Assembly: GCA_949987565.1 (NCBI GenBank)
Contig: OX465110.1
Coordinates: 1,026,233 to 1,090,232, forward strand
Direction: 5' to 3'
Source: Luidia sarsii
Lineage: Eukaryota > Echinodermata > Asteroidea > Paxillosida > Luidiidae
Length of the DNA stretch: 64,000 nt
Part shown: piece by piece, positions 1 to 56,512 of the stretch
How the letters are laid out: the number at the start of each line of letters is the position of its first letter
How positions within the stretch are numbered: the stretch's first letter is position 1
The notes under the pieces: generated by a model
Seen by the model: the letters and a program-made list of their open reading frames with translations, nothing else
What the model was told of the DNA's origin: nothing
The model's database searches: none
Translations under genes and position numbers: made by a program

Positions 1-1356
1 CATCCTGTCGTATTCGGGCTATGGCTGCAGTTTACAAGCGCACCTATGGCAGACATAGCCACAAACGGGAAGTAGCCGCTGAGTCCGTGTGGTAGACTGG
101 CGCCGTCGAGTGGTCTGGTACCTCATGTTCGCCGGTGGTGATTTAATGGCAGAAGTATTATTTTCTATTATGGCTTAGGCTCAGGCTCAGCCTCTGCCTT
201 CTTTCTTTCATCCCGAATTGTAAAGAGCAAAACATGAAAACGGGAGGCCTTTGAATTTGGTTGTGGACTTCCTTTTCAAGAAGGCTGACAAGCCTCAACA
301 TTAACAATGAAACACAATCTGTGTTTTCTCTGAGCTTTTGGATGACATCGACAGGGACTAAGCTGGAGCAAAGCCTGAACCAAGTTTTTGGGGGAAAAAA
401 CGGACATTTAGGAGCAACAATTTATTGCCAGCACGGCAAAACAAAAGATCTTTAGTGGATAAATCGATCTAGGTTAGAGGGTCAACCTTTTTTTGTTTAG
501 TTTCAATCGAATATGAAGCCAACGCGGCTGAATCTAGGGTCCTTAATTTTTCTTTTTAACTGAGCAAAAAGAAGCAATCAGTCTTGCACACCGTAATCGG
601 AGGGCTACTTGTACGTCCCTCTTGTTCCTCTTGTATATCAAGTTGAAAAGCTCACAGTCTCTGAACACGAGACAAAATGTCACTGTCCTTTCATAGCGTT
701 TCAAGTTTCATGCTTAGGTGGTTTATAATTGTAATCTTAATTCACAGTTGTTCACATGTAAAGGGAGCCACATTGCATTCACGTGCGTCTCTGAAGGACT
801 CGGTCACTTACATGCGTCGCGAGAGGGCGCTCTTCAATGTCAATGTCCATGTCAACAATCAACAAGCCACTCCACTGTAACGCTGTCATTTTTATGTCAC
901 GATTACCATCGTCCCCGCCAGGATCGGAGGAGCATTCGATGTCTTCGATTATTGCTAAGGACAGAAGAAGTCCAGCTCGTTGGAGGTAACACCTACAATT
1001 GAGTGAAAGCATAGACTTCATGCACTGTAATACGTCTCTCAATTTGCGGTAGACGTGCCCATTATTGTTATTATGTAATGTGGCTCTGAAAAGAGCCGGT
1101 AAATCGGGCAGGCTGTACTAATACTATGTCAGACTGTGTGGTTGTTAATGACGGTCAGAGTACACACTGCCCGAAACGTTGAGTTACCTGTTCTGTCCCA
1201 GCCACACTCCGTCTCACGAAGGGATATTTTACACGGTGTAACTGCAAACCATCCACTGTGCATGGATTGGTTAAAATACAGCAAATTGACAACAAATTAT
1301 TTGCATTGTGAACTCAATGTTTATAGTTAGCGTTGCTTGATATATTTTGCTTGCAG
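1..1356. other. 5' flank of the sulfotransferase-like gene; no supported coding exon
   Basis: I see no convincing coding exon here. 1078-1255 holds a partial foldback element: a 'tggctctgaaaagagcc' arm on the left and a 'gtgtaactgcaaacc' end on the right. 176-200 has a short GGCTCAGGCTCAG-type stretch resembling the ends of the element at 13831-14070. A splice acceptor (tttgcttgcag) ends at 1356. A 5'UTR exon of the downstream gene must therefore lie somewhere in or left of this stretch, but I cannot place it. Confidence 0.5.
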
Positions 1357-1395
1357 GTTTATCAGTGTTACTTAGCCGCCAGCCGTGATTTCAAA

Positions 1396-2226
1396 ATGTC
1401 AGATCCTAAGCCCAGACGCCTAGCCCTTTGGAGCACTGGCCGCTGCCTGTCCACAGCCATGGTGATGAGCTTCGGTAACTATGGCAACGTGGAGGTCTTC
1501 AATGAGCTGTACGCAGGGGCAGCGCATTTCGGTCCCGATCGAAAAGTTGAAATGCCCATGCCCTTCCCGGTGGAAGAGGAGCTACGATTCCAGGACATCA
1601 AGAGGATGCTAGAGGCCGACTATCCGACGCGGGACTTGGTCTTCATGAAGGATCACGCTCACTCCATCAGTGGGATGTACGATCAACTACCCAGCGGCTA
1701 CAGCCATGCCTTCATCATCCGCCACCCTGCCAAGTCCACCCTCTCCAATCTGCGTCTTGTCCAGAAATTTGGGCTCACTCCGGAGCAGCAGAAGGAGTTG
1801 GTGGAGGGCACCGGAATGAAGGGGTCGGGGTTCGGCGATCTGCTGGACTTGGCCGAGCACCTTGAAGGCACGCTTAGTCTGCCCGTGGTCATCTTAGATG
1901 CCGATGACCTTCAGCAAGACCCTGAGGTGATGCTGCGTGCCTTCTGCAAGGCCTTGGGGCTACCCTTCCGCGAGTCGCTCCTCAAGTGGGAGCCCATCAC
2001 CGACATCCCCTGGCACAATGCCAAGTCCATGCTGACCATCCATAAAGCTAACGGAGCCTACGAGAATGCCCTGAAGAGCACTGGTTGGATACAGGCCGAC
2101 CCCAAGCCACTGGATCCTGCTAGCATCCCGCCAGCTTTACAGTGTCTGGTCGATGAAGCCATGCCTTTTTACGAAAAGCTTTACTCTAAGAGGGTCAGAC
2201 CAGATAATGATTCCTCAGCCTCCTAG
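1396..2226 (+). CDS. sulfotransferase-like P-loop protein, 276 aa
   Basis: Intronless coding region, TAG stop at 2224-2226. The ATG at 1396 is preferred over the in-frame ATG at 1333 because a strong intron acceptor ends at 1356, so the longer N-terminus would be intronic. Residues 8-18 (LALWSTGRCLSTAM) look like the 5'-phosphosulfate-binding P-loop of sulfotransferases, and a later IIRHPAKSTLSNLR segment looks like the 3'-phosphate-binding motif (R-[DH]-P...S). The pattern resembles the soluble sulfotransferase-like domain also found at the N-terminus of plant and fungal 'branched-chain aminotransferase-like' proteins. No signal peptide or membrane anchor is seen, so it is probably cytosolic, unlike Golgi carbohydrate sulfotransferases. 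The substrate is unknown and activity is inferred only from motif layout. Possible poly(A) signals are ATTAAA at 2816 and AATAAA at 3378. It converges with the SRCR gene. Confidence 0.8.
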   Translation: MSDPKPRRLALWSTGRCLSTAMVMSFGNYGNVEVFNELYAGAAHFGPDRKVEMPMPFPVEEELRFQDIKRMLEADYPTRDLVFMKDHAHSISGMYDQLPSGYSHAFIIRHPAKSTLSNLRLVQKFGLTPEQQKELVEGTGMKGSGFGDLLDLAEHLEGTLSLPVVILDADDLQQDPEVMLRAFCKALGLPFRESLLKWEPITDIPWHNAKSMLTIHKANGAYENALKSTGWIQADPKPLDPASIPPALQCLVDEAMPFYEKLYSKRVRPDNDSSAS

Positions 2227-2455
2227 ATCAATCAGAAAAGGGAGGGAAAGGTATTGGACCAAATTTGCGTATCAATCTTTATATGCCTTGAAAAAAGGTG
2301 AAGAGCACTGATATGCCAAGTCACAGGGCTTGGAATCAAGTTCTGGTCCATTCAAATTTTTTCCCATCAAAAATTGCCTTGAAAAAAATGACGTAATTCT
2401 CCACATAGCTGAAATCAGAAGAGGGATGAAAAGGAAGGTTTTCATGTGAGAGTAG

Positions 2456-2664
2456 CAGAATAAGTACTGGTTTGCGGTAACTCCATGCAAACTTATCTTT
2501 TGTGAGTGTGTATGGTTCTGAAAAGAATCAGAGGTACTCGATGTTTTAAACAGTATACTCTGTTTGTCTTAAGCCTTAACTCCCTTGGGTTCTTTTCAGA
2601 ACCTCACACAATCTCCAAAGAGAAATTTGCATCATGGTGTTACCGCAAACCATTACTTATTCTG
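2456..2664. mobile_element. foldback element (GGTTTGCGGTGACACCATG family), complete copy
   Basis: The arms start 'cagaataagtactggtttgc' and end in the near reverse complement at 2641-2664. The inner parts carry 'ttttgtgagtgtgtatggtt' and 'gaacctcacac' style inverted segments. The centre has the 'actctgtttgtctt' segment shared with other copies (for example 42864-43054). No coding capacity, so this is a non-autonomous inverted-repeat element. Confidence 0.75.
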
Positions 2665-3944
2665 ATTTTTAACTGCCTACAAATGATGAAATTTTACATA
2701 GATTGATGTTGACAGGATGGGTATTTTTATAATAATTTCAGTTTGTAAGGAATAATGCCAGTAAGTTAATTAAAAGTATCATAGTTGTATCTGTTTTTCT
2801 TTTGGCTGGACCAAAATTAAAGTACATAATTATCTCTTTATGATTAAGTGTGACCTTACCCAGCTAAGACTATTTTATTTTTTGGGTATTTTATCTCTGA
2901 ACTCAACAATAATGTCTGTTGTCAAATAGAACTTTGCAAACTTAGTTATATTTTTCCTATATGGTGCGGGAAAAATTTGGTGTATTTTATTTTTTTAGAA
3001 TTGAGTCTGAAATACTTCTTAGATTTTCATTTCATTGTTTGTAAAAACAGTGATCAGAATTGATGTTTAAATAGACATATTACTTGAAATTTGGTGAAAA
3101 AGAAATTAAGATACTAATTCTTTTATCATTTGAAGTTTGTCTGAAGACTGTGTTGTAATCCGATTGATATTAAGACCTTGTGAGTGTAAACAAAACTGCA
3201 GCAAACCGAATCTGATATTGGTTTTACCTGCTTATATCCCAAACTGTCAAAGGTACGTGACTCCATGGTAGAACCTGTGGAAGAATGTCATGCTAGACTG
3301 GGTCTGTGGCATGCATAGAAACTGACAAAACCCTTGTATTCCAACAAACAAATTTTGGGATTTTCTGTCCCTGAAGGAATAAAAGCCATCCACCCATTGC
3401 TTGCTTCTATTGTAAATGTCTGGCTGGCTTGCCTGATATATTCCATGCTGAAATACAATTGCAGTGATTATGTTGCATCCTGTAGAACAAATTCATGTCA
3501 TAGCATCCACTGACAAAATGTAAGAGGTAAGAAAATTGACTTGACCGTTTTAGTTCTCTACCTTGGGGGGGGGGGCTTACATGACCATACAATCATCATC
3601 TTTATTAGGAGGAAACAATTGACAGTTCAAAACTGTTCAAAGTAGTGTTATTGACAAAACTCACTCTAAACTACTACAGACAATCAACAATGAAACGATG
3701 TCAATAATTATAACATTACAAAACCACGAATCGTGCCCTCTGTATTTTTGCATTTAACTCCAACATAAATTCACTTAAAGACCAAATAAAATGGTCTTCG
3801 ACAAATTGATTTTGCATATGCATAATGTATTTATGTATCAAAAATTCCAAATGACCCTTTATAATAATAAACACAGCTAGGCTAATAGAATCCCGAAGAA
3901 TTGGATTGGGATAAAGAATGAAAAATATATCCAACCAAATTGAG

Positions 3945-4135
3945 TCAGTAGCATTGAGTATTCATACAGTTGGTAATAGTCATGAATATTCATTCAGTAA
4001 TTATTGATAATTGATATTCATTCAGTAGTCATTGATCATGAATATTCATTCAGTAGTAATTGATCATGAATATTCATTCAGTAGTCATTGATCATGAATA
4101 TTCATTCAGTAGTCATTTATCATGAATACTATATA
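3945..4135. repeat. 28-bp minisatellite, about 5-6 units
   Basis: Imperfect tandem units around 'catgaatattcattcagtag' followed by 'tcattgat'. AT-rich, in the convergent intergenic region. Confidence 0.8.
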
Positions 4136-4438
4136 CTTATTTAAGTTGATTTAAGGCACACATTTAGGCAACTTTGAACCTTTGACCCTTTGATAGCTCT
4201 ATGTAACTAGTCATGGTTTCTCGAGAGGCTGCTGGAACTCCTGAAGATGATTTCTAATCAAAATTTCAAGATTTAATATGATTTGGTGTAGTTCAGTAGA
4301 CAATAATAAACTCGAGGTAATTCTTGCTGCACAAAGCTCCACAGCCACTGATGTCGTGTCCTTTTTATCCGAGACTTTGACACCAATCCCATGATGACGT
4401 TACCTACTGCTATTGAAAAGAAACTTCTTGTATTAAGC

Positions 4439-4908
4439 CCAAAGAGGGGAAAGTTTCAAGGGGATGGAGTCTAAAGAGGGAGGAGTTTCAAATGGGTGGA
4501 GTCTAAAGAGGGAGGAGTTTCAAATGGGTGGAGTCTAAAGAGGGAGGAGTTTCAAATGGGTGGAGTCTAAAGAGGGAGGAGTTTCAAATGGGTGAAGTCT
4601 AAAGAGGGAGGAGTTTCAAATGGGTGGAGTCTAAAGAGGGAGGAGTTTCAAATGGGTGGAGTCTAAAGAGGGAGGAGTTTCAAATGGGTGGAGTCTAAAG
4701 AGGGAGGAGTTTCAAATGGGTGGAGTCTAAAGAGGGAGGAGTTTCAAATGGGTGGGGTCTAAAGAGGGAGGAGTTTCAAATGGGTGGAGTCTAAAGAGGG
4801 AGGAGTTTCAAATGGGTGGAGTCTAAAGAGGGAGGAGTTTCAAATGGGTGGAGTCTTAAGAGGGAGGAGTTTCAAATGGGTGGAGTCTAAAGAGGGAGGG
4901 GTTTCAAG
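4439..4908. repeat. 32-bp minisatellite, about 14 units
   Basis: Highly homogeneous units containing 'aagagggaggagtttcaaat' plus 'gggtggagtct'. It lies 240 bp beyond the SRCR stop codon, so it may sit in that gene's 3'UTR. On the transcript strand it is pyrimidine-rich. Confidence 0.9.
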
Positions 4909-5149
4909 TGAGAAAGTAAATTTTAAGTAAAAAAAGTATTTTAAGTAATATTTTCTCTGCCTCTGAGAAAGGTCCTGCTAGGATCGAAACGTCAGGCCCA
5001 CTAAATTTTAAGATTTACATTTTGGTAATTTTAGTCAGTAAGCAGTTTGCAACATTTTTGTATATCACCTTAAGTATTTTAAGTAGGCAAAGTAATTAAG
5101 AGCTGTTTTTTTTTCCAAACGCTGGAATTTGATAGAGTGCTGGAGATTG

Positions 5150-49880
<44,731 letters not shown>

Positions 49881-52800
49881 CCACGGGGCCTGGACAGACA
49901 GAGAAAAGTACCCAAACTCCCAACTAACGGTGGCAGCTAGCCTGCCCTTAATTGGTAGAGCGCAGAAAAAAACCAGACTCCAGAAAGAGAGAGAGAGAGC
50001 TCTGTCAACAACGACCCAGTGAGTGGCTGGACGTCAACGACAATGAAGCGTCTGGTTTACCGAACCTCCTGTCCGTTTACCGAGCACTTGATAATAAGTA
50101 AATACAGTGTATCAACGTGCATCGATATAGGTCGGTCTGCGGTAAGCTGTCTGTTCTACAAAACAAGGTATCTCTATCTCCCTTTGTGGTGCCACCAGTT
50201 GCCGATTAATATCTTGTTTATCTTGGTGTTTGTCGGCTCGTCCGTCCTTCGAAAAGACCTGCGATTTGATGATTAATGCTCGTGGAGGATTTGGAAAACA
50301 AAACTTACCCTATCGGTAGTAGAAATTAACGTCCATACTCAGACGGCTGAGACTGAAGCAACGAAGCGGTTTTTGGTTTCTCCGTTCTTCGGCGTCTTTC
50401 GTGAATTTGTGTAGCAGATTTCTTAGCTCTTCAAGGAATTACACGAATTTTTCTTTTTTGGGAGGTGGGCAGGTTCGAGAAAGGAAGACAGCACGCCAAC
50501 AGTCGATATAGTTTCTGGTTTTCTGTTTGCGTTGTCGAGCGCGAATCTCGAATAAGTTTCATTGCAAAAGACTTCAAAGTTACACTGATTTTGATTGATT
50601 CAGTTACAATGTCCAATAGGGTGTTGATAAAAATAGACCTTGTCTATTCACAGCAGGAGATATCTCCGTCAACCAACTCCGTGGGTACCCAGTTCTTATG
50701 CTATGATCTTCAATCGCTTGCTCCAAAAAGCAACACACCTGAAATATATGCCAACGATTAGTCGAACTATTCGGGTCCATTACGAAAAATGTGCTATACC
50801 AACATACGTCACGTGATGTACACGTGATAGAATGCTAAATAAACACTTTAGGCACATGACGGGACGAGACGGTTGTATTGAAATGACACGACATGACAAG
50901 ACAAACTACTTCCACAGTGAATGTCACAGGAATGCCCTGGTGTAGTTCGAGTGTATTATTTTTTTTAAATCTCACGAATTCTGGCAGGGACTAGAAACAA
51001 AACAGAAGCAGGATGATCGAACCAAACAACAAAGGAATTATTTTGAGAGAGATGAACGCTGTTCCATGCAATATAAATAAGGCTTAAGGCTTTGCATGGT
51101 GGGTGACGACTAGAGTATACTGGCCGGAACGTCGAGTTACCACTCAGGTTCTTTTCAGAACCATACCTGTTCTTTGAGAGACCTTATACATGGTGTCACC
51201 GCAAACGCTCCTATTTTGCTGTTCCATGCGTTCGTTGCAAAATAAGAGCGTACAAAACCTCAAATCGATCCTTCACACGAAGTGGTTGGCACGCCTACAG
51301 GACAACTGTCCTGGGATTTAACCCCAGGAAACGTGAAAAGACTGACAATTTAGCCGACTTTTAGCGGTGGAAGTGACGGCAGTGTTTGGCTATATAGGCT
51401 AGAGAATTGACGTCACGGTTCAGGACTCAATGTGTACGTGGCAGCTCAGGCAGAAAGGTTGTTCCGCCGAAGAGCTTATCAGGCCGCGTCGAGGAGCCAG
51501 ATATGGTGTTTACCTGCTATCTAGTTCATGCTTATCGTGTCTCTTCAAACGAGGGCAACCCTTGTTTTCGTTGATCCTCGCACTCCTTCGAGCCCGATTT
51601 GCATACAATTCGTGCAGGCGGTGGCGGGCAAAGACTGATTTGTCAGTTGTGGACGTGTGAGTGCATTGGTCTCCACTGAGACACTATTGGTGTCGATTCT
51701 TACCAATTGGAAATCTCCCAGCTCAACCTAGCACTCATCTTGCCACCCCTAGATTATCCCAAAATGAGTGTCTACGCGTTCAGGAATTGATTTTACGCAG
51801 TGTCTGTTGTTACGGCAGTCGTCCGTGTGGTTCACTGACTTGATTGTATTTCGTCAGCATTGCAGGCTGGTTGAACCAGTCTATTAGCTGATAGTCTGGT
51901 TCCAAGAGCTAAACATCCTGACAAATACTGTGAAGTCAGGGAACCACACGGACGACTGCCGTAACAACAGCCACTGCGTTGAATTTATCATTCTCTATCT
52001 CCGACGTAGCTGCCTTTGTCTGTATACAAACAATGTTATGAATGTGGCTTGAAATCGGGATCTAACTTTTGACATACCACCGATGCTTCGGCCTGTCGTC
52101 AAATGATTCGTATAGCATTTGACCAATGGTATCATGTCGTGGTCTCTTCTGTCCTGGTGTTCACACTCGATCTTGTAGGGTTGGCATAGCGCCCTCATTC
52201 GTTCAATTTCGTCCATCTAAAGCACGTGTCGGAATGATGTTTACCTCCAACGCGCCGAGTTCAAAGTATGGACAGATTATTACCGAATAGTTTCCGTGTG
52301 GTACCTGATCGTCCCGGTGTTTTATCAGATTAAACGAACAAATATCCTGGAGAGCATATCTAGGATTTCTCATTGCGGGTAAAATTCGCCATGGAAGAAG
52401 AATAGTATTCATAAAAATTAATTGTGATCAGTAGGACAAACAAACTGAAACTCCTATATTCTAAAAATGAAGACCCTGGAGCATCATTCTGAAATGAAAC
52501 GGCTACGGATGTGTGTCCGTTGCTAGGTCTGTGGCTAAGCACAGTAAGCCATGTGGAGGCTGATGTTCCGTTGGTCGTAGTCGTAGCTGCAGCCGCTATA
52601 TCTTCGCTAAGATATCAACTCCGAGCTACCAAAGTTAAACTGACCTCATTGCTGCAGCACCATCACCCATCTTCACATTCTACGCAAAGAACTCCAGACA
52701 GACGCCCCTGATGCAGCTGCAAAACCTTCCAATATTATTTTTATTTATACTTCTGCTATAATGATAAAAAGCCTCTATCTGTCTCACACTCCACCTTAAA

Positions 52801-55438
52801 CCACTATAACGTCTAAAGAAAACTAGTTATATATAAGACTCTTTATTATAATAAAATATTTACCAATCTTGTAGTACTTTTTTTTCTTTTCAACTCGTCA
52901 ACCAACGAAGGTAAAGAACAGGCGAAGCGTGTACGCGGACTAGACTGACCGGCCCATCATTACAAATGCCTTCTGCAGACAAACAGTAACTAGAATTGCT
53001 TCTACCACACTCAGTAACGGGTCAAAGGTCATTCCAAATACATCTTGACATTGCCCACTTGCATGGTGAGTACCTCGAGGGGCGTGGCTTGACTGTGAGG
53101 CGGAGGGGGGGGCTTCGACCAATCAGGAACAGACATTGAGTAGCGTAACTCACTGAAGGGGTTAATACCCTGAGAAAAATTCATACCCGAAAATAAAATC
53201 TCACAAAACTCAACATCATGACCACAATATAATCTTCGCACTTCCTTCGATTAATTTGCTGCATAAAGCTTTAAAATGTTGAATAAAAAACATTTGAAAA
53301 GACAAAGAGTGAGAGAGGGATGCACGGTAATACCAGGTGCAGCGCCCTCTGTTGACGAACATGGAAGAAAGGTAGAGAAACGTTCTTATAAACATTCATG
53401 TCAACCCCGCCCGACGACTGTGTATATTTTACAAGATTAATCCTCATTTTTGGCTACACTTTATGGTATAGGCTTGCTCAAATGGGAATTGTTCGGCCTG
53501 TTATTTGGTATGCCTTTATAGTGAAAGGTTTGATATGGGAGCTCTTTGATATCCTTGTCATCTAACCTGGGTAGTAGTGATTCAGATTTGATGGCAAACC
53601 GTCAAATTCAGCACATCCTAGGTGTAGTGGTTGACGTAAATGAAATAATATTGGCGGCGAAAGGTTGACAGAAGTCGGCGTGGTTGTTACCTACACCTTT
53701 ATGGCTTAACAGACAGGAACCGTGTGATACAGCCACATACAAGCGAGACAGCGTAGTTGCTCCATGACTCCTGGGTGAGGATTTATGTCTTGTCTTCAAT
53801 CGAAAGAATTTGTGAGTTTTCAAATCTCTGACATGAAGGTTTAGCAGATACCCAGTTAGCAGTTACGCCATGTCATCACAATGCAACCTTACACAGCAAA
53901 GGGGATGGTGGACCTTGATCAATCAGCTTTTTCGGGCAATGCTGCAAAGCACGTCCTTGTCTCAGCACTTGAAAAAGGGCGATAAACAATACCACTTGCC
54001 CTTTGTCCTTCCAGGTTCTGTCCCCAAAACATTATTCAACCCTGGGCCTCTTGAATAAATAAAGGACCAAACAAATCGCCAGAAACACACAAGTACTATT
54101 GGATATTGGAAACACTAAGCGACTAAAACCCGTGACTTTTGACGAACGCGGTGGACTATGCATGATCCGTATCACTCTGTGGGCAGGTCGTTAAACAGAG
54201 AGGGCGCTATTTTACCCATGATGCACGTCTTCGCGCCAAGATGGCGGCGGGGATTGGAGGATTGTCCGGGAGGGGTTATCCGCTGAAATCGTTTATCACG
54301 TTGGCTGAATATACACGCCATAATTCGCGGTGCATTTGTAACTCTGTGGTATCATATTAACCTTTGTTTTTATTTCCGAAAACTTTCGGTGAACATTTTT
54401 TTTTATCACGATCGAAACTCTGATCCTAAAACACTCCTAATACATCTCCTGCTTAACAACGGGTATACATACATTTATTGGTATTCTTTATGCTCCGTGA
54501 ACATAGTTGATTATTCCAAGCGGCTCAAGTTCTAGTCTCCCAACTGCCACTATCTGATCAACAGAGGGCGCCAGACACTTACCGGGTGTTCCCATTGGGG
54601 AGGCTATCTTGTCTACGGAACTCGCGAGTCTCATTTATCTTAACACACTCAGACGTTTGACTTCCTAAATGACTGACATACAATTCTGACCCTGTTCGTC
54701 TAGTAAGTAAATGAATACCAACCCAATGCCTTCCATCAGTGGCTTGGTATGTGTTTTTGGTCTATAATCGATTTGGTATGAGTATCATGCGTACCTGAGA
54801 TAAGCGTGGTTCCTTTGGTTTAGCACAATTACGATGTGTTCATTACAGGCCTCCGTACCTCGTTGCTGAGCGGTGCTGTCGTGGTATATAGCTACACATT
54901 AACGTCTTGACAGCAACAGCGACAACAAAAACACATGGATTCCATTGCTGTAGTCCCAGCCCTTCTCGCTCTCCTTCACACACTGAGCGAAAGCAGACGG
55001 TGAGTGATCCCTTGTCTGGCATCCTGACGCTAACACATACACTGATAGTACACCTCACAGTCCGCAACGGAATGTCAGACTAAAACGGCCGGCGAAACGC
55101 ACAAACAAATAGGGAGGTGTAGAGGGGCCACACGAAACGGTAATTTATATTTTAAAAAATCTAAGCCGCGGTGAACATTGCTGCGGTGAGATTTCGCTGG
55201 TTCCCGTCACGCCTCTGTACATAACATACACCCCAAGAGGAAGTATAATGGTCGTTGGCTCGGCACTGCACTCACGGGCTACAGCGAACCGAGTTATCAA
55301 CTTGCCAATGGTCGCTTATCTAAAGTTGCTATACTAAAGGGTGCAGCAAGTAGGGATTCAGAAACACGGAACAACTTGAAAGGAAAGTATACAACCGGCC
55401 CAAATCTGGTTCAAAGGTGAGGGGTCAGAGGTCACGAC
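49881..55438. other. intergenic region between the SRCR gene start and the transporter 3' end
   Basis: No supported coding exon. It contains the third 183-bp element (51796-51978), a partial foldback copy (51110-51215) and simple repeats such as (GA)n near 49986. At 54234-54260 a GC-rich 'gcgccaagatggcggcgggg' stretch looks like a housekeeping-type start site. A minus-strand AATAAA (54474-54479) is a candidate poly(A) signal for the transporter. Confidence 0.45.
51796..51978. mobile_element. 183-bp palindromic Mutator-like MITE, copy 3
   Basis: Same ends and length as copies 1 and 2, centre oriented as in copy 1. Flanks TTGATTTTA (51787-51795) and TTGAATTTA (51979-51987) are a 9-bp duplication with one mismatch. 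Confidence 0.88.
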
Positions 55439-56512
55439 TTAGCTAAAGTCCTCTACGTAGGCGTTGACTAACGCCTTCGAGGAGTAGATCAGGCCGACCA
55501 CGCCCCCGATTAGCCCCACCACGATGATGATCCAGTTGATCACCACCTCCCAGCACGCCAGCGACTTCCGTCTGAGCTTCAGGTAGAAGAGGCAGGGGAA
55601 GATGAAGTCTAGCCAGGGGCTGGTCAGGCTTCCCGTCACACCCATGAGCAGCGTGAAGTGCGGTATGACCACGGCCAGGAAGAGCGTGAAGAGGACGAGG
55701 AGGGCGCGGAATATCATGGCCCAGACGGGCGGCATGCGTTCCGGTGTGGCGCCACTGCAGGGCGGCAAGAAACCCAGCTGCATGGAGTCCACAGAGTTGA
55801 CAATCAGGAACAGCATCAGCGGGTAGGACAGCAGCGATTTGATAACGAACAGCATGCTGACGGCGGCCTGGAGAGGGCCCAGTGGCATGTTGTAGGTGAT
55901 GAACTCCTTGGTGTCCAGGCCGAAGGAGAGGTAGGCGAAGAGAGCGTAGGCGATGTTCAGCACGCCGGTGATCAGGTAGGTGCAGTTGACCATCCGGTTG
56001 AATCGCCAGCGCTCCTTCATGCTGTCCTCCACGCCCGGCATGATGAACTGCGTGCCGAAGTTGAAGAGGATGATGGAGGCGCTGACCGAGTAGCTCTGCA
56101 GGTTGAAGGCGGGGACGCTGGTGATGTCCCACGAGATGCTCTTGCCCAGGCTGTACCAGACCACGCTGAAGAACATAATGATGAGGGAGAGCACGGCCAC
56201 GCAGCTCAGCCAGGAGATCTTGGTCAGGTGCCTGAAGAAGATGGTGGGGAGGAGGAACAAGCCGCACAGTACGGTCCAGGCCAGCTTGGACAGGCCTGCC
56301 AGGGAGAAGGTGTCGACCAGCAGCGAGCCGGCAAGCTCTAGGTAGAGCGCCGCCACGGCTATGACGTCAACGATTTGCATAATGTTCAGCACCGTGCCGC
56401 CGTTCTTGTAGCAGGCGTCGGCCACGTCTGCGTAGGTCTTGCGCACGCGCACAACGATGGGTTTGGCGTCGTCTAGCGTCAGTCGATCCTCGTAGAGGGA
56501 GTAGACTAAAAC
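55439..56512 (-). CDS. transporter exon 3 (residues 128-484)
   Basis: Acceptor ctgcag right of 56512, TAA at 55439-55441. Starts VLVYSLYEDRLTLDDAKPIV directly after exon 2's GNYTSK, matching the loop after the first helices of VGAT. About nine hydrophobic segments; short tail NAYVEDFS. Confidence 0.88.
   Translation of the reverse strand, partial: VLVYSLYEDRLTLDDAKPIVVRVRKTYADVADACYKNGGTVLNIMQIVDVIAVAALYLELAGSLLVDTFSLAGLSKLAWTVLCGLFLLPTIFFRHLTKISWLSCVAVLSLIIMFFSVVWYSLGKSISWDITSVPAFNLQSYSVSASIILFNFGTQFIMPGVEDSMKERWRFNRMVNCTYLITGVLNIAYALFAYLSFGLDTKEFITYNMPLGPLQAAVSMLFVIKSLLSYPLMLFLIVNSVDSMQLGFLPPCSGATPERMPPVWAMIFRALLVLFTLFLAVVIPHFTLLMGVTGSLTSPWLDFIFPCLFYLKLRRKSLACWEVVINWIIIVVGLIGGVVGLIYSSKALVNAYVEDFS

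Larger units (their letters stand above)
2227..5149. other. convergent intergenic/3'UTR region with repeats
   Basis: AT-rich DNA between two converging genes. It holds a foldback element (2456-2664), a 28-bp minisatellite (3945-4135), a 32-bp minisatellite (4439-4908) and a GACGTTTCGATCC-family fragment (about 4955-5010). AATAAA on the plus strand at 3378-3383 and on the minus strand at 3601-3606 are candidate poly(A) signals for the left gene and the SRCR gene. I see no further coding exon. Confidence 0.5.

Noticed and set aside
677..880. 67-codon open frame with a signal-peptide-like start (MSLSFHSVSSFMLRWFIIVI)
   Set aside because: The hydrophobic N-terminus is suggestive, but there is no recognisable domain, no homologous copy and no splice partner, and chance frames of this size are common here.
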